Shown here in pieces: positions 18,123 to 27,712 of a DNA stretch of 53,950 nucleotides. The notes under the pieces were generated by a model, which was not told the DNA's origin, searched no databases, and saw nothing but the letters and a program-made list of their open reading frames with translations. The DNA is taken from the NCBI GenBank assembly GCA_020853095.1, contig JADYZN010000054.1, positions 1-53,950 of the forward strand, in the 5' to 3' direction. How positions within the stretch are numbered: position 1 is the stretch's first letter; every line of letters begins with the position of its first letter. A program made the position numbers and the translations under genes. The stretch comes from Phycisphaerales bacterium (GTDB lineage: Bacteria > Planctomycetota > Phycisphaerae > Tepidisphaerales > Tepidisphaeraceae).

Positions 18123-18725
18123 GTGACGGCCGTTGTGATGATGCCTCCGCCGATCCCCGCCAAGTTGGGTGGTGAACAACTCCAGCAGTTGGCCGATGCC
18201 CAGCGCGCCGGTAAAAAAATCCGCCGGGCCGTCGCCGTGGCGAGATCCGATGCCTGGGCCATCGCCCTGTTCGCGATTTTGACCTTTTTGGGCGGCCTGT
18301 TCAGTCCATCGGGCCTGATTCTGGGCTTGGGAATGGGGATCGTCGCCACGGTTGAATTCAAAGGGGCCGGCCGGCTTCGTCGTCTCGATGAACATTCCGC
18401 CCGGGCGCTGGGGTGGAACCAGCTTGCCCTGGCCGCCATGCTGATCCTCTACGCCCTCTGGAGCATCCACGCCACCCTGACGACCGATAACACGTGGGAA
18501 ATGATCAACTCCGCCGGCCCGGAGGTGCGCGAGATGCTCCGTCCATTGGCCGGCGTGGTGCGAAAATTGACGGTGATGGTGTACGTCTGCCTGATCGTCG
18601 TCGCCATCGCCGCCCAGGGGGGCATGGCCTGGTATTATTTCTCCCGCATCAAGCACATCCGCGCCTATCTGTCTAAAACCCCGCCTTGGATCCTCCAGAT
18701 GCAACGGACGGGCGTCGCGATCTAA
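18123..18725 (+). CDS. Small integral membrane protein, unknown function
   Basis: 200 residues from a GTG at 18123; ATGs at 18138 and 18141 are equally possible because no ribosome site is visible. A polar ~45-residue N-terminus is followed by hydrophobic segments near residues 45-80, 100-120 and 155-180, giving three or four membrane helices with short charged ends. I recognise no family. It lies 80 bases after purU, with the 12-mer repeat between them, and its 3' end is about 100 bases before the amidohydrolase. Confidence 0.65.
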   Translation: MTAVVMMPPPIPAKLGGEQLQQLADAQRAGKKIRRAVAVARSDAWAIALFAILTFLGGLFSPSGLILGLGMGIVATVEFKGAGRLRRLDEHSARALGWNQLALAAMLILYALWSIHATLTTDNTWEMINSAGPEVREMLRPLAGVVRKLTVMVYVCLIVVAIAAQGGMAWYYFSRIKHIRAYLSKTPPWILQMQRTGVAI

Positions 18726-18829
18726 GCTCTCTCTCCGCCGAATATAACCATCCATCTCCTGGATCGGTGTTTGGACGTTCATCCATCATCCGGATAGAAT
18801 CCCACGTCAATCTGACAGGGAGGAGATTT

Positions 18830-20431
18830 ATGGCCACCGATTGGAAATTCTTTGATGCGCGTTGCAAAGTCGGTCTGAACGTTAAACAGGCTCCCGGCAA
18901 GAACAGCCCCTGGTCGGTTCAGGAGCTTCTGGGGGACATGGACCAGTGCGGCGTACACGAGGCGCTGGTGCTGGATTGTCTGAGCGCTGAAGCCAGCCCA
19001 AAAGATGGCAACCCGCGCATCTTAAAACAACTTGAAGGCCACCCGCGGGTGCATCCGGTATGGGTGGGGCTGCCGGCGGGGACCGATGAGACCCCCGATC
19101 CGGCCGGGATGCTTCGGCAGATGCGCCAACACAAGGTGGCGGCGTTGTATCTGCTGCCCAACCAGTATCGATATACGCTCGACGACTGGTGCGTGGATGA
19201 TCTGCTGGAACCGATGAACGAGGCGGGCGTACCGGTTTTCATCAGTTACGATGAAGTCGGGCCGTCAAGTTACGGCACCGATCAGACCCACTGGGATTCG
19301 GTGGTGGAACTTTGCCGGCGCTGGCCGAAATTGCCGGTGATCGTCAGCGAATATCGGATTCGCCGGACCCAGCGGATTTTGTACAAGGCGTTCGATGCCT
19401 GTCCCAACCTGAAGCTGGAGGTCAGCGCTTATTGGCTGCACCGCGGGATCGAATACATCACCCGGCGGTGGGGGGCGCAACGGCTGATCTTCGGGTCCAA
19501 CTGGCCGACGCATGGGATCGGTTTGACGCTGCCGACGGTGGCGTGCGCGGAGATCGACGAACAGGACAAACGCAGGATCGCCGGCGACAATCTTCGGGAA
19601 TTGATCCGCTGGTGCGATCCGCCAAAACCACAAGTTGACCTCAAACCCCCGGCCGATGAGCTGGTGCAATGGGGCCGGACCGGCCTCAAGCCGCCGGGGA
19701 TCAAATTGTACGACAACCACGGCCATGCCGGCGGCACCAGCGGCCATTATCACGTACCCGATGGCGATGCCGACTCCCTGATCCATGAAATGGACCGATT
19801 CGGTGTCGAGCAGGTTTGTGTCTTCAGCCTGTCGGGCGTCTTTTCCGACGAGATGTACGGCAACGACCGCACGCTGGAATACATCCGCAAATATCCCGGC
19901 CGATTTGTCGGGTTCACAATGCTCAACCTTCATCGCGGGCCAGATTTCATCCGCCGGGAGCTGGACCGTACTCAGAAACTGGGCATGCGCGGCATCAAGC
20001 TGATTCCCAGCTATCAGGGTTATCCCGAGGAAGGACCCAACGTGGATGTGGCGTGCCAATGGGCGCACGATCACAAGCAACTGATCCTGAACCACAACTG
20101 GGGCGGCGCCCAGCAGATGCGCCGGCTGGTTGACACCTATCCCAATGCGTGCTTTTTCACCGGCCACACCACGCTGGCGTATGCGGACGTGATCAGACAA
20201 TACAAAAACCTGTTCGTCTGTTCGTGCCCCGTGTTGGAACCGCGCATCGTGGAGACGGTGGTCGCGTCGATCGGCGCCGATCGGTTTCTTTTCGGTTCGG
20301 ACCTGACGGACCTGCCGATTTCGTGGGGCATCGGGCCGATTCTCATGGCGCGGATTTCCGAACCGGACAAGCGAAAAATTCTCGGGGACAACCTCAGGGA
20401 GCTTCTGACACGTTACAGCCTGCCTTCGTGA
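18830..20431 (+). CDS. Tandem-duplicated amidohydrolase (amidohydrolase_2 family)
   Basis: 533 residues; start set by AGGAG at 18821-18825. Two amidohydrolase_2-like halves in one chain: ~1-265 and ~285-533, each ending with the same signature (IFGSNWP ... DKRRIAGDNLREL and LFGSDLTD ... DKRKILGDNLREL). The second half keeps a plausible metal set: NHGH in LYDNHGHAGG, the His in LNHNWGG, the His in TGHTT and the Asp of FGSD. In the first half these are FDAR instead of HxH and FGSN instead of FGSD, so it is probably non-catalytic. The family hydrolyses or decarboxylates ring and lactone substrates; the substrate here is unknown. It abuts the GH4 gene, suggesting sugar or uronate metabolism. Confidence 0.85.
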   Translation: MATDWKFFDARCKVGLNVKQAPGKNSPWSVQELLGDMDQCGVHEALVLDCLSAEASPKDGNPRILKQLEGHPRVHPVWVGLPAGTDETPDPAGMLRQMRQHKVAALYLLPNQYRYTLDDWCVDDLLEPMNEAGVPVFISYDEVGPSSYGTDQTHWDSVVELCRRWPKLPVIVSEYRIRRTQRILYKAFDACPNLKLEVSAYWLHRGIEYITRRWGAQRLIFGSNWPTHGIGLTLPTVACAEIDEQDKRRIAGDNLRELIRWCDPPKPQVDLKPPADELVQWGRTGLKPPGIKLYDNHGHAGGTSGHYHVPDGDADSLIHEMDRFGVEQVCVFSLSGVFSDEMYGNDRTLEYIRKYPGRFVGFTMLNLHRGPDFIRRELDRTQKLGMRGIKLIPSYQGYPEEGPNVDVACQWAHDHKQLILNHNWGGAQQMRRLVDTYPNACFFTGHTTLAYADVIRQYKNLFVCSCPVLEPRIVETVVASIGADRFLFGSDLTDLPISWGIGPILMARISEPDKRKILGDNLRELLTRYSLPS

Positions 20432-20484
20432 TGGAGCGGGCATCGTGTGGACATGGCCACGGTAATCAATATAACAAAATCAAC

Positions 20485-21834
20485 ATGCCAAAATCTTCAC
20501 AACTAAGGATCGTCATCATCGGCGGCGGCAGCGTCTCATGGTCGCCGTACCTTCTACGCGACATGCTCACCAAGCCGGCGCTTTCCGGCGCCCACTTTGT
20601 CATTTATGACATCAATCGAAAGGCCGCCGACAAGGTACATGCCTTTATCACCAAACTCGCCCGGCAGGCTGGTTTCACCAAGGCCACCTTCGAATCGACC
20701 GACCAGCGGGAAAAAGCCTTCCGCGGCGCCGATTACTTCATCATCGCCATCTCCACCGGCGGCCTCGATGCCATGGCCCATGACCTGGCCATCCCCGAAA
20801 AATTCGGCGTCTATCACACCGTCGGCGACACCTCCGGCCCCGGCGGCTGGGCACGGCTGATCCGCAACTTCGACGTGTTCACCGGTTTTGCGCGCGACTT
20901 CAACCGCCTCGCCCCCCGCGCCGTGATCCTCAATTACACCAATCCGATGAACACCCTCACCGACCTGCTGAGCCGACTGTGCAAGGCGCCGGTGGTGGGG
21001 TTGTGCCACGGATTGTTTGAAAACCTCGAATTCATCAAACGCCTGTACAAACTGAAGGATGAAAACGAACTGTCGATCAACTACGGCGGCATCAATCACT
21101 TTTTCTGGGCCGACCAGATTCGCGCCGGCTCCATCGACGTGCTGGCCGACCTGCAGCGCCGGATAAAGCGCAAATCCATCACCGATCTTCTGCGCGACAG
21201 CGCCCCCGATCGCATGGGCTTCAAATCCAACCGCGAAGTCGCCGATGAACTGTTCCGTCTGACCGGACTGATGCCCTATCTGGGCGACCGTCACACCTGC
21301 GAGTTTTTCTCCTGCTACATCACCAGCCATCAGAACATCCGCAAATACAAGCTGGAGCGCACCACCATCGCCTGGCGGCGGCGATTGTTCCGATCCAGGG
21401 ACGCCGTCCTGGATCGAGAGCTGGCCGCCAAAAATCTCAACGAACGCTGGCTGAAGCGCAGCCGCGAAACCGCCGCCGACATCATCGAGGCCCACTCGCA
21501 GAACAAGGTCTTCATCGACGTCGGCAACGTCCCCAACCGCGGCCAGATCGCCAACCTTCCCCCCGGCCTGATCGTCGAAACCGCCGTCCGGATCGATGGC
21601 AACGGCATCACCCCCATCTCCTTTGGCTCACTGCCGCCGATCGTCAGGGGATTCATCGAGCCATATGCCCTGGTCTATCCCATGACGGTCGATGCCTGCC
21701 TGAAAAAGGACCGCCAACTCGCCCTGCGCGCCCTCCGGCTCGACCCGGTCTGCGCCCACCTGACCACCCAGCAAGTCAACCAACTCGGCGACAAACTCCT
21801 CGCCGCACACCGCCGGTTCATCACGTCCTTTTAG
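20485..21834 (+). CDS. Glycoside hydrolase family 4 (alpha-galactosidase/6-phospho-glycosidase-like)
   Basis: 449 residues from the ATG at 20485. GH4 enzymes cleave glycosides by an NAD+- and Mn2+-dependent redox-elimination route. Visible: the dinucleotide-binding start IVIIGGGSVSWSPYLLRDML, YDIN after the second strand, NYTNPMN, the metal-binding Cys-His pair in GLCHG, and GGINHFFW with the second metal His. It lies 53 bases after the amidohydrolase and just before the GntR-type regulator, which is likely to control this cluster. It could act on galactosides, glucuronides or phospho-sugars; the sequence does not settle which. Confidence 0.9.
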   Translation: MPKSSQLRIVIIGGGSVSWSPYLLRDMLTKPALSGAHFVIYDINRKAADKVHAFITKLARQAGFTKATFESTDQREKAFRGADYFIIAISTGGLDAMAHDLAIPEKFGVYHTVGDTSGPGGWARLIRNFDVFTGFARDFNRLAPRAVILNYTNPMNTLTDLLSRLCKAPVVGLCHGLFENLEFIKRLYKLKDENELSINYGGINHFFWADQIRAGSIDVLADLQRRIKRKSITDLLRDSAPDRMGFKSNREVADELFRLTGLMPYLGDRHTCEFFSCYITSHQNIRKYKLERTTIAWRRRLFRSRDAVLDRELAAKNLNERWLKRSRETAADIIEAHSQNKVFIDVGNVPNRGQIANLPPGLIVETAVRIDGNGITPISFGSLPPIVRGFIEPYALVYPMTVDACLKKDRQLALRALRLDPVCAHLTTQQVNQLGDKLLAAHRRFITSF

Positions 21835-22005
21835 GGAAATCCGCGACCACATTGCGCCTGAGACAGACCCCAATTCCATCGTTCTTGTGTCTGTGAAGAG
21901 CGGATAACAGGCAGGGATTGAGATTGCGCAACCCTTGCGCTTGCTTGGATTTATCTCGTTATTTCCATGATTTCTCAATAATTTTCCCATAGGCGCAGAA
22001 AAAAA

Positions 22006-22033
22006 TTGACAATTGTGATAACTGTGCTATCAT
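22006..22033 (+). promoter_or_regulatory. Strong sigma-70-type promoter of the GntR-type regulator
   Basis: TTGACA (22006-22011), a 16-base spacer and TATCAT (22028-22033) match the consensus at 11 of 12 positions. Transcription would start near 22040, essentially at the ATG at 22041, and no Shine-Dalgarno sequence is present, so the message is probably leaderless. Confidence 0.7.
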
Positions 22034-22038
22034 AGTTG
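22010..22038. promoter_or_regulatory. Operator-like palindrome over the promoter
   Basis: CAATTGTGATA and TATCATAGTTG are inverted arms (9 of 11 matching) around a 7-base centre. The site covers the spacer and the -10 box of the regulator's own promoter, the position expected for autorepression by the GntR-type protein encoded immediately downstream. Confidence 0.6.
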
Positions 22039-22040
22039 AC

Positions 22041-23147
22041 ATGGAATTGGACCTTGCCATCAATCCCAAGGATGACAAACCATTTTTGGCCCAGATCCGC
22101 GATGGGTTGCGGTCTCGCATCCGACAACGCGACCTGATGCCCGGCCAGCAGCTTCCAAGTTATCGTGAATTGAGCGACCGGTGGGGGGTGAGCATGGGGG
22201 TCATCCGCCAGGCGTTCACCACCCTGATGGAGGAAGGGTACGTTCGCATCTATCGCGGCCGCGGCGCTTTTGTCTCCAATCCGCTGGAAGAAAAACAGAA
22301 CCTGACTCTCGTGCTGCCGCGGATCGGGGCGGAACACGTCACGCGGATCATGATGGGCGTGAAGGAAGTCCTGTCCCAGGCCAATACCGGGTTGCTCGTT
22401 CAGGCGGCCAATCTCGATTTTGATGAGGAGGCGGACATCATCGAGCGGCTGGATCGCTCGGCCATCGCCGGCGCCATCATCTATCCGCCATCGCTGAACA
22501 AATACGTCCGGCCGCTTCGCAAATTGAGGGATCGGGATGTTCCCTATGTTCTGGTTGACACTCTTCTGGACGGCCTGAAGGACGTCAACTCCGTCACCTC
22601 CGACAGCACCCTGATGGGCCGGCTGGCGCTGGAACATCTGGTTCAAAACGGCCACCGCCGGATCGGGGTGGTCGATATTGACGGCGATGCCGTGACGCTG
22701 ATCAACATTCGCAAGGGAATCGACCAGGTCCGTGCCGCCGCCGGGGATGGCGTGTCCGTAACAAGCATCATGGGATCGGCCGGCCATCTCGATGCCCAAC
22801 GTCCCTGGGCGGGCGGTTACGAATTGACCCGCCAGTTGCTGGAAAAAGAACCGCGGATCACCGCCATCCTCGCCATGCACGAAAACCTGGCGCTGGGCGC
22901 GTTCCGTTTCCTGAAGGATGCGGGGAAACGCATTCCGGATGAAGTTTCGCTGATCGGCCTGGGCGACCTGCACGGTTTCACGATCTGCGAACCCGAGATC
23001 ACGGTCGTCGATCAGCCGTACGAGCAGATGGGCGCCACGGCGGCCAGTCGACTTTTATTCATATTGAATCACCCTCGTGAAATCTCGCAGGCGATCCAGC
23101 TTGCACCTGAAATTAAAGTGCGCCGCAGCGTGCGGACACTGGTTTAA
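22041..23147 (+). CDS. GntR-type transcriptional regulator with LacI-like sugar-binding domain
   Basis: 368 residues. N-terminal GntR winged helix (~1-75): PFLAQIRDGLRSRI, then PGQQLPSYRELSDRWGVS with the recognition helix and GYVRIYRGRGAFV. Residues ~85-365 form a periplasmic-binding-protein-like sensor as in LacI and AraR (LALEHLVQNGHRRIGVVDID; AILAMHENLALGAFRFLKDAG). Such GntR/LacI hybrids respond to sugars and usually repress adjacent catabolic or secreted-enzyme genes. The start is immediately downstream of its own promoter and operator. Probable targets are the GH4 gene upstream and the PEP-CTERM, pseudopilin and modular protein genes downstream. Confidence 0.9.
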   Translation: MELDLAINPKDDKPFLAQIRDGLRSRIRQRDLMPGQQLPSYRELSDRWGVSMGVIRQAFTTLMEEGYVRIYRGRGAFVSNPLEEKQNLTLVLPRIGAEHVTRIMMGVKEVLSQANTGLLVQAANLDFDEEADIIERLDRSAIAGAIIYPPSLNKYVRPLRKLRDRDVPYVLVDTLLDGLKDVNSVTSDSTLMGRLALEHLVQNGHRRIGVVDIDGDAVTLINIRKGIDQVRAAAGDGVSVTSIMGSAGHLDAQRPWAGGYELTRQLLEKEPRITAILAMHENLALGAFRFLKDAGKRIPDEVSLIGLGDLHGFTICEPEITVVDQPYEQMGATAASRLLFILNHPREISQAIQLAPEIKVRRSVRTLV

Positions 23148-23190
23148 CACGGTTGTGGGAACAATGTTCCTCCAAGAAAGGATGGCGAGT

Positions 23191-24018
23191 ATGCGACGAT
23201 ATCAATTGGCGGCCCTTGCGGCCGGGTTGTTTGCTGTTTCGGCGGCACAGGCAGCGGTGGTTGTCAGCCAGGATTTTGAAGGGGTGGTGACCCCGGATTA
23301 TGGAGCAGGCGTTTTCACTGCCCCCAATCAGATCATAGACGGGTATTACGGAACAGGAACTGAGGGTTCGTGGTATGGCTGGAGTGATGGTCCATCCACT
23401 TCCAACACCAGGGCTTATTCCGGTACGCAGTCGGTGGTGTTTACCCCACAGGTCGACCAGAACAATGCATTCGTGAGCGACCGCCAACTTTTGGGATACA
23501 ATAATGTCGATGGCGGGCCAACCACCGGCGCGTTCGAATTGTCGTTGTGGCTGTATCAAGAGACAAACGGTCATCCCAATGACGGGTATGTCTATTACGA
23601 AGCAACCAACAAAGCCGCGCGCGGATCGCAAGAGGTGGGCGTGAAAATCAAGGATGGCGTCCTGTCCATCGGGTTTTTCAATACGCCCAATCAGGGCGCG
23701 GTCACGCTGCCGGATGACAAGTGGGTTGGGATTAAACTGCTGGGCAACCTGACGACTCAGTTGTTCAGCACGTATGTCGATACGGGCAGCGGCTGGACGG
23801 CGGTTGATCTGAACCGCACCTTCACCGCCTCCACCGTGCTGGGAAGCGGCTCGCTGGACACCTTCTTCTTCAACTCCAATGGCGGCTTAGACGGCCCCAA
23901 CACGTCGGTTTACATCGACAAGCTCTATCTGGGTTCACCCCAGCCGGTTCCGGAACCCACCGCTCTTGCGAGCGTATTGTTGGGTGGTGTTGCCTTGCTG
24001 CGACGCCGACGCCATTAA
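23191..24018 (+). CDS. PEP-CTERM anchored secreted protein, LamG-like
   Basis: 275 residues from the ATG at 23191, preceded by AAAGGA; an ATG nine bases earlier is possible. Signal peptide YQLAALAAGLFAVSAAQA, then a beta-sandwich-like domain (FEGVVTPDYGAGVF ... YIDKLYLGS) resembling LamG/concanavalin folds. The C-terminus is a PEP-CTERM sorting signal: VPEP, a hydrophobic helix (ALASVLLGGVALL), then RRRRH. Such proteins are processed by exosortase and fixed to the surface or extracellular polymer. A GGAACAATGTTCC palindrome (23158-23170) lies just upstream. It is 43 bases from the regulator. Confidence 0.85.
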   Translation: MRRYQLAALAAGLFAVSAAQAAVVVSQDFEGVVTPDYGAGVFTAPNQIIDGYYGTGTEGSWYGWSDGPSTSNTRAYSGTQSVVFTPQVDQNNAFVSDRQLLGYNNVDGGPTTGAFELSLWLYQETNGHPNDGYVYYEATNKAARGSQEVGVKIKDGVLSIGFFNTPNQGAVTLPDDKWVGIKLLGNLTTQLFSTYVDTGSGWTAVDLNRTFTASTVLGSGSLDTFFFNSNGGLDGPNTSVYIDKLYLGSPQPVPEPTALASVLLGGVALLRRRRH

Positions 24019-24101
24019 GCGGGCCTGGATGGGAGCCGGGTGTGTAAGATTCGCGTAGTCCATTGCCGTGAGGAGTCGTCGGCAAGCATTCCGAGGCGGA
24101 C

Positions 24102-24737
24102 ATGAAACGAGTAAAAGCGTTTACGTTGGTCGAGTTGCTGGTGGTCATAGGAATCATCGCCCTTTTGATCTCGATTCTTCTGCCCGCCCTGAACAAGGCC
24201 CGGCAGGCCGCCGTTTCGGTGCAGTGCATGAGCGGCCTGAGGCAGATCGGAATGGGATATCTTGCCTATACAAACGACTACCGCGGATTTTACATGCCCG
24301 GTTTCAACAATTATCCACCACCCAACCCCCCGTGGTGGCCATTCTGGATCATGAAATATCTTGGCAAGGGTCAGTATCAGGACATGAACGGCTACTGGTT
24401 TCGCAACCTGCCGCAGGTATATCTGTGTCCCGGGCATGATGCGGGAACGGCCAATTTCAACTGGGCGGGCAGCGGTGAAGGGTGCTTTGGCAGTTACATG
24501 ATGAACGCCTACGTCAGCAACTTCACCCATCCGCTGAGCTGGTATCGCAGGTCCAGCGAACAGGTTTTCCTGTTCGACAGCATCTCCACCGGCCATGCCT
24601 TTCCCGAAGGGCTTTCCGGCGTATACGAACGCCATGGCGATCACCGGGCCAATTATCTGTTCATGGACTGGCACGTTGAAAATAAAGCCAATTTCGCTTC
24701 CAGCGCATTTCCCGGCTGGCAGGTGTTTGGCAACTGA
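24102..24737 (+). CDS. Pseudopilin-like protein with prepilin cleavage/methylation head
   Basis: 211 residues. The head [19 protein letters not shown] is a type IV prepilin/type II pseudopilin N-terminus, cut by prepilin peptidase before Phe and followed by a hydrophobic helix. The rest carries the H-X9-DG-like block [16 protein letters not shown] near the end; the usual Asp-Gly is Asp-Trp here. Such stand-alone pseudopilins are greatly expanded in planctomycetes and Lentisphaerae, often next to secreted glycosidases, but their role is not well defined. It is the third gene of this regulator module. Confidence 0.85.
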   Translation: MKRVKAFTLVELLVVIGIIALLISILLPALNKARQAAVSVQCMSGLRQIGMGYLAYTNDYRGFYMPGFNNYPPPNPPWWPFWIMKYLGKGQYQDMNGYWFRNLPQVYLCPGHDAGTANFNWAGSGEGCFGSYMMNAYVSNFTHPLSWYRRSSEQVFLFDSISTGHAFPEGLSGVYERHGDHRANYLFMDWHVENKANFASSAFPGWQVFGN

Positions 24738-24835
24738 CCATTGAGCGGGGGCGGAATCTGCGCGGACGTGGCGGCGGCTTGCCGCGCGGTCCGATCTTTT
24801 TACCATTTTTTCTTGGATTTACCGGAGCCTGCCTC

Positions 24836-27622
24836 ATGCGAATTCTTGTCGCGCTGATGCTGCTGGTGGCGGCGACGGCCGCCAACGCGGTCACTTTGCC
24901 CTTCGTAGACGATTTCGGCGATTCTTCAAAATCCGGCAAGTCCTGGACCACCACCTATGGCACGGCCGAATATCACGATGGACAGTTGCTGGCCGGCGAT
25001 GCCGACCTCAATAATGCCGGGCGGATCGTATTGAATGACAGCGAGGGGCTGACGGATTATTCGGTTGAATTGACGATGCGAATCGTCAAGTATCGCGAAA
25101 AACGCGGCCACGCCGGCATTCGCGTACGGGACGACGGCAAGCAGTCTTTGTATATCCACGTTGATGCCGATGGGAGAAATCTGTATTGGCAGGGTCATGG
25201 CCCACTGGCTTATAACCGTATCGATGTCAATCCTTCCGATACGATGCGGCTGGTGATTGAATGCCAGGGGACAACGGTCAAGATTTATTTCAACGGGAAA
25301 CTTGAAAAAGTATTGACCAACGTGACTCAGCGCCAAGGGGGCATCGTGCTGTTCGCCTATCAATGCCAGGCCGCTTTTGACGATGTAAAGGTGACGGCGC
25401 TGGAAGGCGAGCCGACGACGCTTCCGGACGATGCGGATCGCAACCTCATCAGCAACAGCGGGTTTGAAAACGCCACCGCGCCGAATCTGCCGGACTACTG
25501 GGGAACGCAGGCGTGGGGGCTGGCCGATGACCAGTGGGTCGATCGGCGACAGGAATTGTGGAACCGGTGGAAACGAGACGAGGTCAACCCGTATGAAGGC
25601 CGCTATTCCATGCGGGTGGATGCGATCAAGTATCTGGCCTCCACGTTGATCTACCCGCGCGAAGGAACCGGCTACACCCTGTCGGCCTATCTCCGCAGCG
25701 ACGTTCCGCAGCCGATTCAACTGATCTATTACAACTACCGCGATGGCACGACCGTGGAACAAACCGTGCAGGTGGAAGCCGGAGGATGGAAACGCTATGA
25801 ACTTCCCGTGCCGACGATCGATCGTGATCGGGGCTTTATTTCCATCCAGAGTCAGACGGGTGAGCATCCTTTCTGGGTGGACGCCGTGCAATTTGAGCAA
25901 GGCCCGCGGGCCACAACCTACGTCGATGGCGGGATGCCCTTGAGCCGGGAATCGGCCAATCGGCCCACGTACACCGCCACGCGCGCCGATGCCGCCATCG
26001 CCCTGGACGGCAGGATCGACGATGCCGCGTGGAAGTCGGCCAATTGGGTGAATTTATCCCTCATCAACGGCAGCCGGCCTGTCCAGCCGACGCAGGCCGC
26101 CATGTTGTTCGACAACGACAATCTCTACATCGCCATGCGCTGTCACGAGAAGCAGCCTGACCAGGCCCTTGCCAACGTTCACCAGCGGGATGGGCAGGTC
26201 TGGAAGGATGACTGCGTCGAGATATTTCTCGACACCGCCGGCACCAGCGAGCGTTATTTCCATCTGGGCGTGAGCCTCAGCGGGGCTCAATACGATGCAC
26301 TGAAGAACGATCCGGCCTTTAACATGGATTGGGATGCCGTGGTCTGGCGCGGGAGTGATGAATGGACCGTGGATATCAAGATACCCTTCAAGAGCCTCAA
26401 TCTCGCGGTGCAAGATCAGGGGGGCTGGCGATTCAACCTGTGCCGGGAGAATCCGCGCAGCGGGGAGGTTTCCGCCTGGTCACCCACGTTCGGCACGTTT
26501 CACAACATGGATCGCTTTGGACAACTGGCGCCGCTGCCGGCGGATATTTTGTCCGCCTGGCTGATCAAGCCCAAGCTTTCGGCAGCTTCAACTTATTCCG
26601 GCGTCGGCTTTCCCGTGGATGGCAAGCCCTCGCTGCTTTATGGATTGGCTTGGCAATCAGGAACACTTCCCGGCCCCAATGCCTTTGCCGCGATGCGGAA
26701 GGCCGGTTTCAACGCGGCCGTGATTTTCCTGAATGCCTCGAGCCACTCGGCCCAGGAGATCCGCAAGGTGCTGGACCTGGCCGAATCGGATCACATTGGC
26801 GTGATTTACTGGGTGGGCGCCTATGGCGAGCCTGGCGCTGAACATCTGGACAAGATTCGTTACGCCATCACGACCTTCAAAGATCATCCGGCCGTCAAGG
26901 GATGGATGATCCTCGACGAGCCGCACGCCAACGCCGAGATCGTTCAGCAGGCGTATGATCTGGCCAAACAACTGGACCCCACCCGTCCGGCGCTGATCAA
27001 CCTGACTTCGCACGGCCTGGCGATGAAGCTGGCCGGCCTGCCGGGGGATGTGATCGCGGTGGACAGCTATGGAATCAACTTTGACAGCACCACGATCGCC
27101 GACATCGGCCCGCTGCTTCGTCGTGCCGGCGAGGTTGCATCCGTCGGCCATCGACCCGTGCTGGTGTTTATTCAGGGGATGGCCAATTGCCTGCAGGTGT
27201 GGCGCGGGCCTACGCCGGCGGAACAAACCGCCCAGACGTATATTTCCATGGTGAACGGGGCCACGGTCATTGTCTATTTCACCGCGTTCCCGCTGGCACA
27301 GGATACGTGGTCGCGCACGATCAGTCTTGCCGCGGAAATTCGTGAACTGACGCCGGTTCTGCTTCAGGGCGTACCCGTCGAGGTGTCGGCGTCATCATCC
27401 GCGGTTGAATACACCTGTCGGCGCAGCGGCGATGAGCTGTATCTCATCGCGGTCAATCCAGGTGGGCAGAAGCTGAATGTTCAGTTTTCCTTCAAGGAGC
27501 TGAATGCAGGCCAAGGCATCGTGCTGTTTGAAGATCGCAGCATTGCTGTTGATCGTGGTATGCTGGCGGATCAGTTCGAGCCGTACAGTCGCCATGTTTA
27601 TCGTCTGAAAATGGCGCCATGA
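24836..27622 (+). CDS. Large modular secreted protein: LamG-like, CBM-like, CBM9-like and TIM-barrel-like regions
   Basis: 928 residues from the ATG at 24836, chosen for the signal peptide MRILVALMLLVAATAANA. Regions in order: ~20-195 a concanavalin-like domain (VDDFGDSSKSGKSW ... LFAYQCQAAFDDVKV); ~205-375 a CBM4/22-like sandwich (NLISNSGFENA ... HPFWVDAVQFEQGP); ~385-575 a CBM9-like module (ALDGRIDDAAWKSANWV ... CVEIFLDT); ~595-850 a barrel-like region with GWMILDEPHANAEI, in which the glutamate could be catalytic; then a short beta C-terminus. The composition indicates binding and perhaps cleavage of extracellular polysaccharide. No PEP-CTERM tail. The GH family assignment is uncertain. 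Confidence 0.75.
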   Translation: MRILVALMLLVAATAANAVTLPFVDDFGDSSKSGKSWTTTYGTAEYHDGQLLAGDADLNNAGRIVLNDSEGLTDYSVELTMRIVKYREKRGHAGIRVRDDGKQSLYIHVDADGRNLYWQGHGPLAYNRIDVNPSDTMRLVIECQGTTVKIYFNGKLEKVLTNVTQRQGGIVLFAYQCQAAFDDVKVTALEGEPTTLPDDADRNLISNSGFENATAPNLPDYWGTQAWGLADDQWVDRRQELWNRWKRDEVNPYEGRYSMRVDAIKYLASTLIYPREGTGYTLSAYLRSDVPQPIQLIYYNYRDGTTVEQTVQVEAGGWKRYELPVPTIDRDRGFISIQSQTGEHPFWVDAVQFEQGPRATTYVDGGMPLSRESANRPTYTATRADAAIALDGRIDDAAWKSANWVNLSLINGSRPVQPTQAAMLFDNDNLYIAMRCHEKQPDQALANVHQRDGQVWKDDCVEIFLDTAGTSERYFHLGVSLSGAQYDALKNDPAFNMDWDAVVWRGSDEWTVDIKIPFKSLNLAVQDQGGWRFNLCRENPRSGEVSAWSPTFGTFHNMDRFGQLAPLPADILSAWLIKPKLSAASTYSGVGFPVDGKPSLLYGLAWQSGTLPGPNAFAAMRKAGFNAAVIFLNASSHSAQEIRKVLDLAESDHIGVIYWVGAYGEPGAEHLDKIRYAITTFKDHPAVKGWMILDEPHANAEIVQQAYDLAKQLDPTRPALINLTSHGLAMKLAGLPGDVIAVDSYGINFDSTTIADIGPLLRRAGEVASVGHRPVLVFIQGMANCLQVWRGPTPAEQTAQTYISMVNGATVIVYFTAFPLAQDTWSRTISLAAEIRELTPVLLQGVPVEVSASSSAVEYTCRRSGDELYLIAVNPGGQKLNVQFSFKELNAGQGIVLFEDRSIAVDRGMLADQFEPYSRHVYRLKMAP

Positions 27623-27690
27623 ATCAGAAGCTGCGGGATTCGCCAATTTTGCCGAGCATGGCCTGAGCGCATTGCGATGCAGCGGGGTTT

Positions 27691-27702
27691 TTAGACAGAG
27701 CC
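27691..27702 (+). repeat. TTAGACAGAGCC 12-mer, copy 2
   Basis: One of four TTAGRCAGAGCC copies in the window, here about 70 bases after the modular secreted gene and 11 bases before an orphan reading frame. Its TAG closes the frame in which that orphan reads, so the orphan cannot extend upstream. Confidence 0.55.
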
Positions 27703-27712
27703 TAACACGACA

